Shown in pieces: positions 61,536 to 64,000 of a stretch of DNA of 64,000 bases (positions within the stretch are counted from its first letter, which is position 1; each line of letters starts with the position of its first letter). A program made the translations under genes and the position numbers. The stretch lies in NCBI GenBank assembly GCA_964036275.1, contig CAXIWQ010000464.1, positions 117,969 to 181,968 on the forward strand, in the 5' to 3' direction. The notes beneath the pieces were generated by a model, which did no database searches, was not told the DNA's origin, and saw nothing but the letters and a program-made list of their open reading frames with translations. Origin of the DNA: Litoditis marina (lineage: Eukaryota; Nematoda; Chromadorea; Rhabditida; Rhabditidae).

Positions 61536-64000
61536 TGTCTTTTGTGGCTGTGCGCCACAGAATATAAAGTCGTATTAGGTTTTTGTAGCTGGGAGCAACA
61601 GATTTGATAGCCGTATGGACTGTTCTCTGTAGCTGCAAGGCAAAGAGTCGATAACCGCGTTAATTCGTATTTTGTGGCTGTGCGCCACAGAATAGTATTA
61701 GGTTTTTGTAGCTGGGAGCAACATACTTGATAGCCGTATAACCTTTTTCCTGTAGCTGCACGGCAAAGAGTCAATAACCGCGTTAATTTGTCTTTTGTGG
61801 CTGTGCGCCACAGAATATAAAGTCGAATTAGGTTTTCGTAGCTGGGAGCAACAGACTTGATAGCCGTATGAACTTTTTCTGTAGCTGCAAGGCAAAGAGG
61901 TAATAACCGCGTTAATTTGTCTTTTGTGGCTGTGCGCCACAGAATAGATTGTCGTATCAGGTTTTTGTAGCTGGGAGCAACAGATTTGATAGCCGTATGG
62001 ACTGTTCTCTGTAGCTGCAAGGCAAAGAGTCGATAACCGCGTTAATTCGTATTTTGTGGCTGTGCGCCACAGAATAGTATTAGGTTTTTGTAGCTGGGAG
62101 CAACATACTTGATAGCCGTATAACCTTTTTCCTGTAGCTGCACGGCAAAGAGTCAATAACCGCGTTAATTTGTCTTTTGTGGCTGTGCGCCACAGAATAT
62201 AAAGTCGAATTAGGTTTTCGTAGCTGGGAGCAACAGACTTGATAGCCGTATAAACTTTTTTTTGTAGCTGCAAGGCAAAGAGTCGATAACCGCGTTATAT
62301 CGTATTTTGTGGCTGTGTGCCACAGAATAGATAGTTGTATTGGGTTTTTCTAGCTGGGAGCAACATACTTGATAGCCATATAAACTTTTTTCTGTAGCTG
62401 CACGGCAAAGAGTCAATAACCGCGTTAATTTGTCTTTTGTGGCTGTGCGCCACAGAATATAAAAGTCGTATTAGGTTTTTGTAGCTGGGAGCAACAGACT
62501 TGATAGCCGTATAAACTTTTTTTCTGTAGCTGCAAGGCAAAGAGATAATAACCGCGTTAATTTGTCTTTTGTGGCTGTGCGCCACAGAATATAAAGTCGT
62601 ATTAGGTTTTTGTAGCTGGGAGCAACAGATTTGATAGCCGTATGAAATGTTCTCTGTAACTGCGAGGCAAAGAGTCAATAACCGCGTTAATTCGTCTTTT
62701 GTGGCTGTGCGCCACAGAATATATAGTCGTATTAGGGTTTTGTAGCTGGGAGCAACAGACTTGATAGCCGTATGAACTTTTCTCTGTAGCTGCAAGCCAA
62801 CAAGTCGATAACCGCGATAATTTGTATTTTGTGGCTGTGCGCCACAGAATAGATTGTCGTATTAGGTTTTTGTAGCTGGGAGCAACAGATTTGATAGCCG
62901 TATGGACTGTTCTCTGTAGCTGCAAGGCAAAGAGTCGATAACCGCGTTAATTCGTATTTTGTGGCTGTGCGCCACAGAATAGTATTAGGTTTTTGTAGCT
63001 GGGAGCAACATACTTGATAGCCGTATAACCTTTTTCCTGTAGCTGCACGGCAAAGAGTCAATAACCGCGTTAATTTGTCTTTTGTGGCTGTGCGCCACAG
63101 AATATAAAGTCGAATTAGGTTTTCGTAGCTGGGAGCAACAGACTTGATAGCCGTATGAACTTTTTTCTGTAGCTGCAAGGCAAAGAGGTAATAACCGCGT
63201 TAATTTGTCTTTTGTGGCTGTGCGCCACAGAATAGATTGTCGTATCAGGTTTTTGTAGCTGGGAGCAACAGACTTGATAGCCGTATGAACTTTTCTCTGT
63301 AGCTGCAAGCCAACAAGTCGATAACCGCGTAAATTCGTATTTTGTGGCTGTGCGCCACAGAATAGATTGTCGTATTAGGTTTTTGTAGCTGGGAGCAACA
63401 GACTTGATAGCCGTATAAACTTTTTTCTGTAGCTGCAAGGCAAAGAGGTAATAACCGCGTTAATTTGTCTTTTGTGGCTGTGCGCCACAGAATATAAAGT
63501 CGTATTAGGTTTTTGTAGCTGGGAGCAACAGATTTGATAGCCGTATGAAATGTTCTCTGTAACTGCAAGGCAAAGAGTCAATAACCGCGTTAATTTGTAT
63601 TTTGTGGCTGTGCGCCACAGAATATAAAGTCGTATTATGTTTTTGTAGTTGGAAGCAACAGACTTGATAGCCGTATGATTTTTTTTTGTAGCTGCAAGTC
63701 AAAATGTCAATAACCGCGTTAATTCGTCTTTGTGGCTGTGCGCCTCAGAATAGATTGTCGTATTAGGTTTTTGTAGCTGGGAGCAACAGATTTGATAGCC
63801 GTATGAAATGTTCTCTGTAACTGCGAGGCAAAGAGTCAATAACCGCGTTAATTCGTCTTTTGTGGCTGTGCGCCACAGAATATATAGTCGTATTAGGTTT
63901 TTGTAGCTGGGAGCAACAAACTTGATAGCCGTATGAACTTTTCTCTGTAGCTGCAAGCCAACAAGTCGATAACCGCGATAATTTGTATTTTGTGTGCGCC
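58160..64000. repeat. 4130 bp HOR (about 32 monomers), second copy cut by the window end
   Basis: Markers from about 58.17 to 59.87 kb return 4130 bp later. They include AAGAGATAATAACC (near 58412 and 62540), GTATTAGGGTTTTG (near 58602 and 62732), the 7 bp-deleted monomer (58851 and 62981), GCGCCTCAG (near 59611 and 63741) and the 4 bp-deleted TTGTGTGCGCC (59861 and 63991). The second copy runs off the window at base 64000. Confidence 0.83.
59569..60860. repeat. 645 bp (5-monomer) tandem duplication
   Basis: The series AAGTCAAAATG, GCGCCTCAG, TAACTGCGAGG, CAACAAACTTG, AAGCCAACAAG and TTGTGTGCGCC at 59.57-60.21 kb is repeated at 60.21-60.86 kb. TGTGTGCGCC lies at 59861 and 60506. Because TTGTGTGCGCC lacks GCTG, the first arm of the inverted repeat is destroyed in both. 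Copy 2 has an extra T (AAATGTTTCTCTG near 60579). Confidence 0.8.

Larger units (their letters stand above)
44573..62995. repeat. Family C marker: 123 bp monomers with a 7 bp deletion
   Basis: Thirteen monomers read CCACA(G/T)AATAGTATTAGG where other monomers have AATAGATAGTCGTATTAGG, a loss of 7 bp. They lie near 44580, 47640, 49841, 50222, 50734, 52682, 53325, 55272, 55915, 58851, 61693, 62075 and 62981. Intervals include 2590 bp twice, about 383 bp twice and about 645 bp twice. All are followed by AACCTTTTTCC/CTGCACGGC and then GTCGAATTAGGTTTTCG or a close variant, so they descend from one event. None is seen upstream of 44 kb. Confidence 0.82.
1..64000. repeat. Satellite DNA array, ~130 bp monomer, spans the entire window
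   Basis: From first to last base the sequence is a head-to-tail array of a unit of about 130 bp. Invariant landmarks recur in the same order and orientation throughout: a T-tract with GTAGCTGGGAGCAAC, then GACTTGATAGCCGTAT, a variable stretch with a second GTAGCTGC, then ATAACCGCGTTAATT, then TTGTGGCTGTGCGCCACAGA, then GTCGTATTAGG. Roughly 490 units fit. Both window ends fall inside a unit, so the array continues beyond the window. Nothing interrupts it: no inverted block, mobile element, gene or unique spacer was found. Monomers differ from each other at a minority of positions, and the same variants return at multi-kb intervals, the signature of higher-order repeats. Known satellites of this kind sit in eukaryotic centromeres, pericentromeres or subtelomeres; which applies here cannot be told from sequence alone. 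The family is not one I recognise. Confidence 0.97.

Noticed and set aside
1..64000. Hundreds of minus-strand open reading frames of 60-325 codons starting MQLQ, MTLC or MTCS
   Set aside because: They are the three frames of the 130 bp satellite read in turn, with the same stop and start positions in every repeat. No signal peptide, domain, conserved catalytic pattern or promoter context is visible, single-base indels freely switch frames, and their sequence varies with the satellite. No gene is supported.
1..64000. CRISPR array (regular repeats with spacers)
   Set aside because: The repeat unit is 130 bp, variation is diffuse, and there are no unique spacers between constant short repeats. 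No cas genes are present.
1..64000. CENP-B box
   Set aside because: Segments such as TTCGTATTTTGTGG and TTTCGTGGCTGTGCGCC match the TTCG start of the box, but lack the required A and CGGG positions. No full match was seen on either strand.
1..64000. Known satellites (alpha satellite, 180 bp plant centromere repeats, telomere repeats)
   Set aside because: Unit length and sequence do not fit any of these as far as I can recall; no TTAGGG or TTTAGGG arrays. A database search would be needed to exclude an already described 130 bp family.
1..64000. Transposon, integrase, rRNA or tRNA gene inside the array
   Set aside because: No interruption of the 130 bp register larger than about 50 bp was found, so there is no room for an insertion. 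The conserved GTAGCTGGGAGCAAC start does not fold into a tRNA-like form that I can identify.
1..64000. A new biological system (defence, toxin-antitoxin, secretion and so on)
   Set aside because: There is no coding or RNA gene content to support one. What is unusual here is the nested repeat architecture and the conserved dyad, reported as such.

Overview
The whole 64 kb window is one uninterrupted tandem satellite array. The sequence starts inside a repeat unit and ends inside one, so neither array edge is present. The basic unit is about 130 bp and is repeated roughly 490 times (64,000/130; an estimate, not a count). All units are in the same orientation. I see no unique sequence, gene, RNA gene, transposon, CRISPR array or telomere repeat. 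A homogenised satellite of this size with multi-kb higher-order repeats (HORs) points to a eukaryotic chromosome, most plausibly centromeric, pericentromeric or subtelomeric heterochromatin. I do not recognise the family and cannot name the organism.

The array is nested on three levels. (1) Each 130 bp monomer is itself three diverged sub-repeats of about 43 bp (spacing 44, 45 and 41 bp). Each opens with a T-tract followed by GTAGCTG or GTGGCTG and ends near a CCGTATTA-like block. (2) Monomers fall into at least seven recurrent variant classes, best told apart in the segment between GCCGTAT and ATAACCGCG. (3) Those classes recur in fixed order as HORs and overlapping tandem duplications with periods of about 260, 390, 518, 645, 780, 909, 1169, 1295, 1429, 1558, 1632, 2590, 2983, 3058, 3566, 4024 and 4130 bp.

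Layout: about 1-28 kb is family A, successive versions of a 23- to 31-monomer HOR (2983 and 4024 bp) carrying internal duplications of 780, 1295, 1169, 1429 and 1558 bp. About 28-30.2 kb is mixed. About 30.2-46.6 kb holds five copies of a markedly diverged cluster (family B), separated by A-like monomers; a 7-monomer (908 bp) HOR with EcoRI sites lies at 32-34 kb. About 43.8-64 kb is family C, marked by 123 bp monomers with a 7 bp deletion and by HORs of 3058, 2590, 4130 and 645 bp.

The most conserved element is a 6 bp stem / 5 nt loop inverted repeat in the third sub-repeat. In family B its loop-closing pair changes on both sides, which preserves pairing. The minus strand has many open frames of 60-325 codons, but these follow from stop-poor repeat sequence whose frame rotates (130 = 1 mod 3). 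I do not annotate them as genes.
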